Below, in pieces: positions 24,683-32,717 of a stretch of 64,000 nucleotides of DNA. This DNA is from DASXUL01 sp036504855 (GTDB lineage: Bacteria; Armatimonadota; DTGP01; JAKQQT01). The stretch covers positions 1-64,000 of the forward strand of contig DASXUL010000185.1 of NCBI GenBank assembly GCA_036504855.1. Reading direction: 5' to 3'. The stretch's first letter is position 1; each line of letters opens with the position of its first letter. The notes under the pieces were generated by a model, which did not search any database, was not told the DNA's origin, and saw nothing but the letters and a program-made list of their open reading frames with translations. The position numbers and the translations under genes are program-made.

Positions 24683-25342
24683 TCAGAACGGCAGGCGGCG
24701 GCTGGAGGCGGAGGCTACGGGGGGGCTGCCTAGCGCCGCGTCCACCGTGGAGGCCGGGATGGGAGCGGGGTCGGACGGGAAGAAGACGAAGCCCAAACTC
24801 TTCTGCACGAAGCACTCGCGGCAGACGGGCTTGTATACGTACGTGCCGTCCTCCGGCAGCACGGGCGGCAGACCCTCCACCAGCGGCTCGGCGCCCCGGT
24901 ACACTTGCGTGTGAGTGGCGTTAGGGCGGCGGCAGACCTCGCACACCGCGCGGCGGTAGCGCACCTTCAGGGGCCCCAGTTCCAGCAGGCGCTGCACGGT
25001 GGGCATCAGCTTGCCCCGGTAGTCCATGTCCAGGCCGCTGGCGATCACGCGCACGCCGCGGTTCAGCAGGGTGCCGATGACCTCGGCTTCCTCCGGCGCG
25101 AACATGTGCACCTCGTCGATGCCGATAACCTCGTAATCGCCCTCCAGAAGCGGGGCCAGCGTTGAGAGCTTCTCGGCGGCCAGGCCGGCGCCGGTGCGCG
25201 AGAGGATGGTGGAGTCGCGCGTGTGGCGGACGCTCTGAAACAGCCCGAAGCGGATGTCAGTATACTGCAGGGGCGCGAAGTGGCTGATCAAGTCGAAGGA
25301 CTTGCCGCTCTTCATCGGTCCAAGGATAAGGGTTAGGTCCAT
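24683..25342 (-). CDS. tdk: Thymidine kinase (type II)
   Basis: A 219-residue salvage enzyme that phosphorylates thymidine. The P-loop GPMKSGKS is at 8-15, the Walker-B-like IGIDEVHMF follows, and CEVCRRPN with CRECF forms the zinc-binding lasso region. The ATG at 25342 starts exactly at the family N-terminus; the open frame upstream is not conserved. The Pro/Ala/Ser-rich tail of about 25 residues is not typical. Confidence 0.9.
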   Translation of the reverse strand: MDLTLILGPMKSGKSFDLISHFAPLQYTDIRFGLFQSVRHTRDSTILSRTGAGLAAEKLSTLAPLLEGDYEVIGIDEVHMFAPEEAEVIGTLLNRGVRVIASGLDMDYRGKLMPTVQRLLELGPLKVRYRRAVCEVCRRPNATHTQVYRGAEPLVEGLPPVLPEDGTYVYKPVCRECFVQKSLGFVFFPSDPAPIPASTVDAALGSPPVASASSRRLPF

Positions 25343-25647
25343 AAATGCGTGATGTTTCCAGAAAGAGATCGCCGGGGCCGAAGCGTTCCATGGCGGCCCT
25401 CCTGCCATCCTAAGATACATCGGAAGCCGGGCGCCATGGGCATGAGGCGCGGGCGGGGTGTTGAAACGTGTGAGGCGGGCGCCAGGGCTTTCCAGCGAGG
25501 CCGAACAGGCTCAGAATACCGAGGATGGCGGCCAGGCCTTCCAACCCGACGCCCGAGCGGGCGTCTCGTCAGCCCTTCGTCCCCTATCGTAGCCTCTCGA
25601 TGTGATCCCGGAAACCGCGAGCGGACTTCCGAAGTCTTTCCAGCAGA
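25343..25647. other. Divergent intergenic region
   Basis: These 305 bp lie between divergent tdk and the MFS-HEAT gene. No repeat, RNA or convincing promoter was recognised. Confidence 0.4.
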
Positions 25648-27987
25648 ATGCAAAAGCCACTGACACCGTTGGAAACCCGTCGGGGCATGAGCGCCAGCAC
25701 CGTTGAGGGGATGCTGGCAACGTGGTGGCTCAACCTTGTAACGGGGGCCATCCCGCAGGGGTTCGCGCTCTATCTCGGGGCGACGCCGTTCATCATCGGC
25801 CTGCTGGGCTCCGTGCAGGCGGCCGCCGCGCTCGCCAGCCTGCCCGGCGCGTTCAGCGTAGAGCGCCGCAGCGAGCGGCGGCTCTTCACCACATGGACAG
25901 CGGGCGCCGCGCGCATCATGTGGCTGATCCCGGCCGCGGCGGCCCTCTTCCTGCCCCGCAGCGTGGCGCTGGCCACGCTGTTGATCGTGGTTGGGGTGAG
26001 CTGGGCGCTGGTTAACTTCAGCATCCCCGCCTGGACGTCGTGGATGAACGACATGATCCCGGAGCGGATGCGCGGGCGGTATTTCAGCCGGCGCAGCCTC
26101 ATCATCGGGTTGTCGTCATTGGTGGTAGCGCCGCTGGCGGGCAGGTTCCTGGACGTTGGAAAGGCGTCCTTTGGGCCCAAATGGGCGTTCGCCATCCTGT
26201 TTGGCGCGGCGGGGATCCTGGGAATCGCCAACACGATTGCGTTGTACATCCAGCCAGAGCCGCCCGTGGCCCGGGCCATCAAACCGCGTCGGCTGGACCT
26301 GGAGTACTTCCGCGCCCCGTTGCGTGATAAGCCGTTCGCGCGGTTCCTCTGGGCCTTCGCGGCCTGGGCCTTCTCTCAGAGCGTGGCCGGGCCATTCTTC
26401 GCAGTCTACATGCTGGAGAAGCTGAACTTCACCTTCTTCGAGGTGCAGATGGTGAACGCGCTGGCCGCCATGGTCACGCTGATGGTGATGCCCAGCGTGG
26501 GTTACCTGGTGGACAAGTACGGCAACGCGGCGCTGTACAAGATCGCGTACTACGTGGTGACGTTCATCCCTCTGTTCTGGGTGGCGACGCGCACCGACCG
26601 GCCATGGCTGACGGCGGTCTCCATCGTCATCGCGCAGGTGCTCAGCGGCTTGTGCGGCGCGGCGCTGGGCATCTCGCAGTTCAACCTGCTGTTGGGTTCG
26701 GCGCCTGCGGGGCAGACAGCCCGGTACAGCGCCGTTTGGAGCACCGTGGTGGGCGCCGCGGGGTTCATTGGGCCTCTGATTGGCGGCATCATCGCGGATG
26801 CCACGCAGAACGTGGAGTTCCACGCGGGCGGCTGGCTGATTGGGGCCTACAAGATCACCTTCATTGTGTCGACGTTGCTGCGGTGGGCGGTGATCCCGCT
26901 GTTGTCGGGGATCACGGAGCGAGAGAGCGCGGGCGTTCGCGAGGTGATCGGGCGCGTGGCGGCGTCGAAGCCCCTGCAGTCTGTGCGTCACCTGCGACGG
27001 CTGCGCGGCCACTCCGCGCCGGATGCGCGGGCTGAGAGCGTGCAGGCGCTTGGCCGGTTGCGCGAGCGGCTGGCCTTCGAGGAACTGGTGGAAGCGATGG
27101 GCGACCCGGTGTTGGCCGTCCGGCGCCAGGCCGCCATCGCTTTAGGTGAATTGCGCGACGAGCGCGCCGTTGAGCCGCTGCTGGCGGCGCTGGCGGACGA
27201 CTCCGCCGGAACGCGGACGCAGGCGGCCGTGGCGCTGGGCAAGCTGGGGGACGAACGCGCCGTGGACGCTCTGATCGCCGTTCTGCAGGAGGAGGGTGGA
27301 CACGACCCGGCGTTCGTGCAGGCCGCCGCCCAGGCGCTTGGTCACCTCCGCGCCCGCCGCGCCGCTCAGCCGCTGCTGGATATCGCGGAGGAAGCGGAAA
27401 ACCCGGCGCGGGCCGCCGCCATCCAGTCGCTGGGCGACCTGGGCATAGCGTCGACGGCGGAACCCCTCACCGAGATGCTGCGCCACGACGCCAACCTGGA
27501 GCCGCGCGAGGTGAGCGCTCTGGGCGACGCGCTGGCGAAGTTGGGCGAGGACAGCGCCGTCATCCCGCTTCTGGAGCGGGTGCAAGACGCGGAATCGCCG
27601 CTGCTGCGCCGTGAGCTGACCCACCATGCCGCCATGCTCATCGGCGGCGGCGAGGAGCTATACTCGTGGCTGGCGCTCGATGAGCTGGACCGCGAGGCGG
27701 CCATCGCCGGCACGCTGAACGGACACGCGCGGGATCTGCGCAAGGAGGGACGCCTCTCGTCCGCACTGCGCGCCGAGGCTGCGGTTGCGGCGATGACCGC
27801 GGCGGCTCCCGAGCTTGCCGTGCGCCACCTCCTGTACAGCGTACGGAAATCGGGCGGCCATGTGGAGGGACCGGCGCTGGACGCCATCACCTGGCTGGCG
27901 CGCCGCCAGCGACCGCTGATGCCGGAGGAATTGCTGTTGGCGGCATACGCCTACCACTCTGCGATGTCCAAGCGCGGCGCCGCGTGA
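25648..27987 (+). CDS. MFS transporter fused to C-terminal HEAT repeats
   Basis: The 779-residue protein has an N-terminal major facilitator domain of about twelve membrane segments (residues 20-430; loop motif NDMIPERMRGRYFSRRS between segments 4 and 5) followed by some 330 soluble residues. From about 460 these contain at least five HEAT/PBS-lyase-type repeats, such as VRRQAAIALGELRDERAVEPLL and TRTQAAVALGKLGDERAVDALI. The repeats should lie in the cytoplasm as a protein-binding scaffold or gate. The frame is continuous with no sign of an artificial join. The transported compound is unknown. Confidence 0.85.
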   Translation: MQKPLTPLETRRGMSASTVEGMLATWWLNLVTGAIPQGFALYLGATPFIIGLLGSVQAAAALASLPGAFSVERRSERRLFTTWTAGAARIMWLIPAAAALFLPRSVALATLLIVVGVSWALVNFSIPAWTSWMNDMIPERMRGRYFSRRSLIIGLSSLVVAPLAGRFLDVGKASFGPKWAFAILFGAAGILGIANTIALYIQPEPPVARAIKPRRLDLEYFRAPLRDKPFARFLWAFAAWAFSQSVAGPFFAVYMLEKLNFTFFEVQMVNALAAMVTLMVMPSVGYLVDKYGNAALYKIAYYVVTFIPLFWVATRTDRPWLTAVSIVIAQVLSGLCGAALGISQFNLLLGSAPAGQTARYSAVWSTVVGAAGFIGPLIGGIIADATQNVEFHAGGWLIGAYKITFIVSTLLRWAVIPLLSGITERESAGVREVIGRVAASKPLQSVRHLRRLRGHSAPDARAESVQALGRLRERLAFEELVEAMGDPVLAVRRQAAIALGELRDERAVEPLLAALADDSAGTRTQAAVALGKLGDERAVDALIAVLQEEGGHDPAFVQAAAQALGHLRARRAAQPLLDIAEEAENPARAAAIQSLGDLGIASTAEPLTEMLRHDANLEPREVSALGDALAKLGEDSAVIPLLERVQDAESPLLRRELTHHAAMLIGGGEELYSWLALDELDREAAIAGTLNGHARDLRKEGRLSSALRAEAAVAAMTAAAPELAVRHLLYSVRKSGGHVEGPALDAITWLARRQRPLMPEELLLAAYAYHSAMSKRGAA

Positions 27988-28028
27988 ACCGGGGCGCCGC
28001 GCCCGGGCACTGACCGGGAGGGAATACG

Positions 28029-28499
28029 ATGATCGAGGAATTGCGGCCGGTTTACCAGCAATTGGAGGAGACGTACGACGCGCTGCGGGCCGTTCTGGAG
28101 GAGATCCCCGACGATCGGCTGGATTGGCGGCCGGCGAAGGGCATGCTGTCCGCCTCCGAACTGACGCAGCACATCGCCCGCGCGAACCGCACATACGGCC
28201 GGGTCATCTTCGCCGAGCCGAAGGGAGACCGGCCGCCATGGGTGCAAGGGCTCGGCCGCTCGGAGCTCCTAGAGCGGGTGGAGGCCTCCCTGACGCTGGC
28301 CCGCGAGGACTTCGAGGCCATCACGCCGGAGCGGCTACACGCGCCGTGCGCTGACCATTGGGGCCCGTTCGTGATTCCGGTGCAGGGTCCGCTGGATACG
28401 TTGTGGTTCGCCATCAACATGGTCCGCCACACGGCCTACCACGTGGGCCAGCTCAACACCTACAGCCTGCTGCTGGAGGGCGGCGCCGAGCCGGGTTAG
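28029..28499 (+). CDS. DinB/YfiT-like metalloprotein
   Basis: A 156-residue four-helix-bundle protein of the DinB superfamily. The three metal histidines are visible: His48 in ELTQHIA, and His134 and His138 in VRHTAYHVGQLN. Members are thiol transferases or related enzymes, and the reaction here cannot be named. A GGGAGG lies before the ATG. It follows the MFS-HEAT gene by 41 bp on the same strand. Confidence 0.85.
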   Translation: MIEELRPVYQQLEETYDALRAVLEEIPDDRLDWRPAKGMLSASELTQHIARANRTYGRVIFAEPKGDRPPWVQGLGRSELLERVEASLTLAREDFEAITPERLHAPCADHWGPFVIPVQGPLDTLWFAINMVRHTAYHVGQLNTYSLLLEGGAEPG

Positions 28500-28503
28500 T
28501 CTG

Positions 28504-28953
28504 TCAGGTGAGATGATCGAGGTCGGCCAAGTCCTTGTGACGCGCACTGGCCTGTTTGTTGGCTTTCAGGTCATCGAGGCTGATGAACGGAATCTCCAAT
28601 CCATCAACTTCTGACACAGAACGCCGGGCGTAACAGGCAGAGAACTCGACTCCGGAGATCGTGGTCAACACCTCCACACGGAACGGCGGGTTGCCCATAC
28701 GGATGATCTTCCCTGGTTCAAGGAGTAGCGCTGATGTCAGTTCCGGCACGTTGAACCCGAAATCGCGGATCGACTCGGCAGCGCGTTCGGCGTTGGTGGG
28801 GTTGAGCGCGATCCAGATGTCCATGTCGGCTGTGGCTCGCACATATCCGTGATGCGCAACCGCGTAGCCGCCGATGACGAGATACTCAACCTGTCGTGAG
28901 TTCAGCAACCTCAAGAACTCTCTGAAGTCGGGCGGTAGCAGGATTGTAGCCAT
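28504..28953 (-). CDS. Nucleotidyltransferase (MNT/AbiEii-like)
   Basis: The 149-residue protein has the minimal nucleotidyltransferase core: EYLVIGGYAVAHHGYVRATADMDIWI-type text with the DMD metal site at Asp43 and Asp45. Proteins of this type often form toxin-antitoxin-like pairs and modify RNA or a partner protein. Its first 68 bases overlap the end of the small gene upstream in another frame. ATG 28953 is chosen because homology begins at LLPPDFREFLRLLN; the frame remains open to 29028. Confidence 0.8.
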   Translation of the reverse strand: MATILLPPDFREFLRLLNSRQVEYLVIGGYAVAHHGYVRATADMDIWIALNPTNAERAAESIRDFGFNVPELTSALLLEPGKIIRMGNPPFRVEVLTTISGVEFSACYARRSVSEVDGLEIPFISLDDLKANKQASARHKDLADLDHLT

Positions 28954-29098
28954 AGAGGGTTCGCCGGATGATCTCAACAGCAAGCAAGCGCTCAGCAGGC
29001 GTCTTGGCGCGCCAGTAGTCCGCTTCATCGTCCGCGTGGCACAGATCGGTCACCGCAAACGCTGATCGATCAACACACTGGGCCTGCTCCGTGTTCAT
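28886..29098 (-). CDS. Small conserved partner of the nucleotidyltransferase
   Basis: A 70-residue protein containing EADYWRAKTPAERLLAVE and YGYNPATARLQRVLEVAEL. To my recollection similar small proteins sit directly before, and overlap, nucleotidyltransferases of this kind in other bacteria. It has no membrane segment or known domain. It could be an antitoxin or a binding partner; function is inferred from pairing only. Confidence 0.7.
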   Translation of the reverse strand: MNTEQAQCVDRSAFAVTDLCHADDEADYWRAKTPAERLLAVEIIRRTLYGYNPATARLQRVLEVAELTTG

Positions 29099-29214
29099 AC
29101 CAGTAGTCTAGCCGTTCTGTGCTCAGATCGCCTTCCCAATTGGCCGAATCGCCCTCAAGCAGTGTGCGCTGCACACGGCGGGGGAGACGCCTGGAGCGGC
29201 GATGGTGATTCCCG

Positions 29215-30618
29215 CTACCGAGAGCGGGTTTCGACCGAGGGGATGCGCAGGGATTCGCGGTATTTGGCGACGGTGCGGCGGGCGATGGCGTAGCCGGCGT
29301 CCGTGAGGAGTTGGGCCAGGCGGCTGTCGCTCAGGGGCTTGGCGGCGTTCTCGCGCGCCACGAGGTCCGCCAGGGCCTCCTTTACGGGGGCGGAGGCGTC
29401 GAAAAAGGCCGATGACGGGATCGTTTCGCCGCTGGGGATGCGGATGAGCTTATCCGCCAGGGCGCGGCAGATGGTGGACTCATGGACGCCGGTCTTCGCC
29501 GCGATGGTTTTCTGCATCAGGGGCTTCAGATGGGCGCGTCCGTTCAGCAGGAACTCGCGTTGGGCCTCGGCCACGGCGGTCATCACGTTGTGCAGCGTGC
29601 GGCGGCGCTGGGCGAGGGCGTCTATCAGCCAGCGGGCGTTGGAAACGGAGCGGCGCACGTGCTCGAAGCTGGGCTGCAGCCCGCCGCCCCGGCCACTCAT
29701 GGTATCCCAGGCGCGCTGGTAGCCCGTGTCCACGCCCACGCGGAAGCGAGCGCTCTCCACAATCTCCACAACGAAGCCGCCGTCCGCGACGCGGATGATC
29801 ACGTCTGGAGCGACGTGCGGATCCTCGCGCGGGGCCAGACGGTCCCAGGCCTCGCGAAGCCCGCGGGCCGGGTACGGCGCCAGGTTCTTGCGCACCCAGC
29901 GCAGGGCCTCTTCGGCGTCGTCCGAATCTACTCCCAGGATCCTGGCGATGGCGGCTGTTTCCCCGCCGGCCATCTCGGTCCAGCATTCCTCGATCATACG
30001 GCCGGCGAGGGCGGCCGTGCCGCCTTCGCGGCGAGCGCATTGCAGTAGGAGGCACTCGCGCAGGTCGCGCGCGCCGATGCCGGCGGGATCCAGGCCCTGC
30101 ACCTGCAGCAATACGGATTCCACTTGCGGCACGCTCCAGAGGAAGCGCTCGGCGATCTCGATCAGCGGCTCGCGGAGATAGCCCTCGCCGTCCAGCGCTT
30201 CGATGAGGTAGAGGCCCACCGCTTTGATATCCTCCGTGCAGGCGGCGAGCCACTGACCGCGCAGGTCCTCCTTGAGGCCGAGCCGGCCGGCCACCGTGGC
30301 GAACGGCTCCCAATCGTCATCGTCGTGCACGGTCTGACGGTAGGTTTCCCAGTCTTCGGCCATCGTGACGGGCACGTCGTCGGCCGGGGGGCGGAATCCG
30401 CAGGAGGGGCAGGGGTAGCGGGAGACGGGCGAGTCGCACATCGGGCAGAGGGCCACTTCCTCCAACGAGAGCGCCGGGTTGGCCTCAAACTCCGATCGGA
30501 GGCGCTGCTCCAGCTCCAGGCGCGGCATTTGGAGGATCTCGCCCGCGATGATCTGTTCCGGGATCATGCGGGGGATCTGCCCCATGCGTTGCTGCTGTTG
30601 CGGGTTGCCGTCCATCAT
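29215..30618 (-). CDS. rpoN: RNA polymerase sigma-54 factor with zinc-ribbon insert
   Basis: The 467-residue sigma factor recognises -24/-12 promoters and needs an AAA+ activator. A Gln-rich start and activator-interacting region (GQIPRMIPEQII, then LELEQRLRSEFEANPAL) lead to a four-cysteine insert (Cys58, Cys61, Cys70, Cys73) that standard RpoN lacks. The core-binding and DNA-binding regions follow, with HESTICRALADK and the RpoN box ARRTVAKYRESL near the end. ATG 30618 overlaps the kinase stop (ATGA). Cotranscription with a kinase and an NtrC-type regulator points to flagellar control. Confidence 0.93.
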   Translation of the reverse strand: MMDGNPQQQQRMGQIPRMIPEQIIAGEILQMPRLELEQRLRSEFEANPALSLEEVALCPMCDSPVSRYPCPSCGFRPPADDVPVTMAEDWETYRQTVHDDDDWEPFATVAGRLGLKEDLRGQWLAACTEDIKAVGLYLIEALDGEGYLREPLIEIAERFLWSVPQVESVLLQVQGLDPAGIGARDLRECLLLQCARREGGTAALAGRMIEECWTEMAGGETAAIARILGVDSDDAEEALRWVRKNLAPYPARGLREAWDRLAPREDPHVAPDVIIRVADGGFVVEIVESARFRVGVDTGYQRAWDTMSGRGGGLQPSFEHVRRSVSNARWLIDALAQRRRTLHNVMTAVAEAQREFLLNGRAHLKPLMQKTIAAKTGVHESTICRALADKLIRIPSGETIPSSAFFDASAPVKEALADLVARENAAKPLSDSRLAQLLTDAGYAIARRTVAKYRESLRIPSVETRSR

Positions 30619-32426
30619 GCCGGCGTCCGTGGTTCCGGGGAGGCCGGCGGCTTCTGGCGCACCGGCAGGCGGACGGTGGCCACGGCCCCGCCGCCCTCGG
30701 CGTTTTCCAGGTCCAGCGTGCCGCGGTGCTTTTCCACAATGCCGCGGCTGATCGCGAGGCCGAGGCCGGTGCCAGTGCTCTTGGTGGTGTAGAAGGGGCT
30801 GAACACCTGCTGGGCCGCCTCGTCCGAGAGGCCGGCGCCGTGGTCGCGGATCACAATGCACACGGTTTCGGCGCCTGGCTCGTAAGTGGAGGAGACCTCC
30901 AGCGCGCCGCCCTCGGGCATGGCCTGCGCCGCGTTGTTGAAGAGGTTCAGGAGGACCTGGGTGATCTGCTGAGGGTCCGCCACGACGCGGGGCGTGGATG
31001 GATCGATGTGGGTCTGCACGTCGAGCCCGGTGGGGTGCTGGTAGGTGATGAGGTGGAGGGCGTTGTTCAGCGTGTCGTGCAGGTCCACTTCCACCATGTG
31101 AGGTTCCTGCTTACGAGCGAACTGGAGGAGTTCGCCGGTTATGCGGGAGCACCGCTCGGTTTCCGACGTGATGGTGTCCAGGTAGCGCGCATAGGCTTCG
31201 CGGTTTGGGCCGGTTTCGTCTCTCAGGCGGCGCTGCATCAACTGGCCGCAGCCGGAGATGGCGGTAAGCGGGTTGTTGATCTCGTGGCAGACCTTGGCGG
31301 CGAGCTGGCCGATGGCGGCCAGCTTCTCGCTCTGGATGAGCTGATCCTGCTTCTCCTGCAGCTCCGCGAGCGCTTGCTGCAGGGCCTTGCGGCCGGCCTC
31401 GGCCTGCTGGTAGAGCATGCTGTTGAAGACCACCACGCTGGCGTGTTCCACGAGGGCGTCCACGAACTCGCGATCGTCGTCGTTGAAGCCGGCGCCGTCG
31501 GACGGAGCCACCAGTTTCAGCAGGCCGATGCTCTCTCCCTCGGCCATGAGGACGCGGAGCATGCCGTGGCTGGGGCGGTCCTCCCCGGCCGGGATGGGCT
31601 CCAACGGGTTGAAGGGCTTGGCCGATACGGCGGACTTCGGAGACTCCAGGCGGTGAACTACGTTGCCCTGATCCAGGGCCGTGAGGCTGCCGGAAAGGGC
31701 GCCGGTGCCTTCCACGGCGGCGTCCAGCATCGTTGTGAGCGATTCGTCCAGGTTGGCGCTGGTCATGCTGGTGAGGCAGGACTTCAGGTTTCGCAGGTGT
31801 TCCACGGTGACGGTGAGCTGGCGGTTGGCAGTCTCCACGTGGGCGTGGAGGCGGGCGTTCGCCACCGCGATTCCGGCCTGCACGCCGATGGAGGTAAGCA
31901 GGTCCAGGTCTTCCTGGGTGAAGGCGGCGCCATGGACGCTGTTGTTCAGCGAGAGCACGCCCACGGGTCCGCGCGGCCCCACGAGGGGGACGCAGAGAGC
32001 GGAGTGGATGTGTTGGCGGGCGCCGGCGATCTCGAAGCGGGAGTCGTCACTGGGGTCGCCCTGGAGCATCACCGGCTCGGAGTGGACGTAAACCCACTGG
32101 GCCACGCTGCCGTCCGAGGCGATGCGGGCGCCCGGCTTCGCGTCGTCGGGGAGGCCGTGAGAGCAGACGAGCACGAGGTCCCCGCTGCGCTCGTCCGCCA
32201 GCATAACGGAAGCGGTGGCCGAGCCGATGGTGTCGCGCGAGAGCTCCATGATGCTCTGGAGCAGGGCCTCGAAGTCCAGAGTGCCGGAGAGCGCCTTCCC
32301 CACATCGTAGAGCGTTCGCAGAGCCATGCTTCGGCGCAGCAACGTGCGCCGTTCCTGGCGGGCGCGCCAAAGCAGCGCGCCGAGGGCAACGGCGGCGAGG
32401 GTGGATATGGCGGCAAGGGCATGCAT
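30615..32426 (-). CDS. GAF-domain sensor histidine kinase (NtrB-like)
   Basis: The 603-residue kinase has one N-terminal membrane segment (about residues 4-20), two GAF domains (about 45-190 and 225-375), a coiled-coil linker, the phosphoacceptor motif CHEINNPLTAISG and a C-terminal ATPase domain with NNAAQAM, DHGAGL and GTGLGLAI. It should phosphorylate the regulator encoded next door. The position between that regulator and rpoN recalls FlgS/FlgR with sigma-54 in other flagellated bacteria. ATG 32426 is chosen at the start of the membrane segment; the frame upstream runs into a repeat. Confidence 0.88.
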   Translation of the reverse strand: MHALAAISTLAAVALGALLWRARQERRTLLRRSMALRTLYDVGKALSGTLDFEALLQSIMELSRDTIGSATASVMLADERSGDLVLVCSHGLPDDAKPGARIASDGSVAQWVYVHSEPVMLQGDPSDDSRFEIAGARQHIHSALCVPLVGPRGPVGVLSLNNSVHGAAFTQEDLDLLTSIGVQAGIAVANARLHAHVETANRQLTVTVEHLRNLKSCLTSMTSANLDESLTTMLDAAVEGTGALSGSLTALDQGNVVHRLESPKSAVSAKPFNPLEPIPAGEDRPSHGMLRVLMAEGESIGLLKLVAPSDGAGFNDDDREFVDALVEHASVVVFNSMLYQQAEAGRKALQQALAELQEKQDQLIQSEKLAAIGQLAAKVCHEINNPLTAISGCGQLMQRRLRDETGPNREAYARYLDTITSETERCSRITGELLQFARKQEPHMVEVDLHDTLNNALHLITYQHPTGLDVQTHIDPSTPRVVADPQQITQVLLNLFNNAAQAMPEGGALEVSSTYEPGAETVCIVIRDHGAGLSDEAAQQVFSPFYTTKSTGTGLGLAISRGIVEKHRGTLDLENAEGGGAVATVRLPVRQKPPASPEPRTPA

Positions 32427-32717
32427 GGTTGTGGCAGTGCAGTTCTGATATGTACAACGTAGGAATCTGCGCGGCTCCAGAAGATACCGCGCTCCCACGT
32501 CATTCCGAGCGCAGCGAGGAATCTCGGCCTAGCGTTTCGAGGCAGTCGGGGTCTCAAGTACCCGCTTAAGCCTTTGCCCGGGTGCTTGTCACGTTGCGCC
32601 ATGTGATGGGTCAGGACGAGATTCCTCGCTGCGCTCGGAATGACGTGGGAGGGAGCGATTCACGCTTAACGGAGCGCCGCCGCGTGCCCCGTGCCGCTTG
32701 TGGTGTTTGGCCCAATC
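32427..32717. other. Intergenic region filled by a palindromic repeat
   Basis: It separates the regulator gene from the kinase gene on the minus strand. More than half of it is the 160-bp palindromic element at 32492-32651. Confidence 0.6.
32492..32651. repeat. Palindromic MITE-like repeat, copy 3, perfect 35-bp ends
   Basis: Left arm 32492-32526 (contains GTCATTCCGAGCGCAGCGAG) and right arm 32617-32651 are perfect complements over 35 bp and enclose 90 bp. The arm sequence is related to the GTCATYCCGAG ends of copies 1 and 2. No open frame is present. Confidence 0.75.

Noticed and set aside
30726..32462. 578-codon plus-strand frame opposite the histidine kinase
   Set aside because: It is antisense of a kinase with all catalytic boxes, and its composition is shadow-like.
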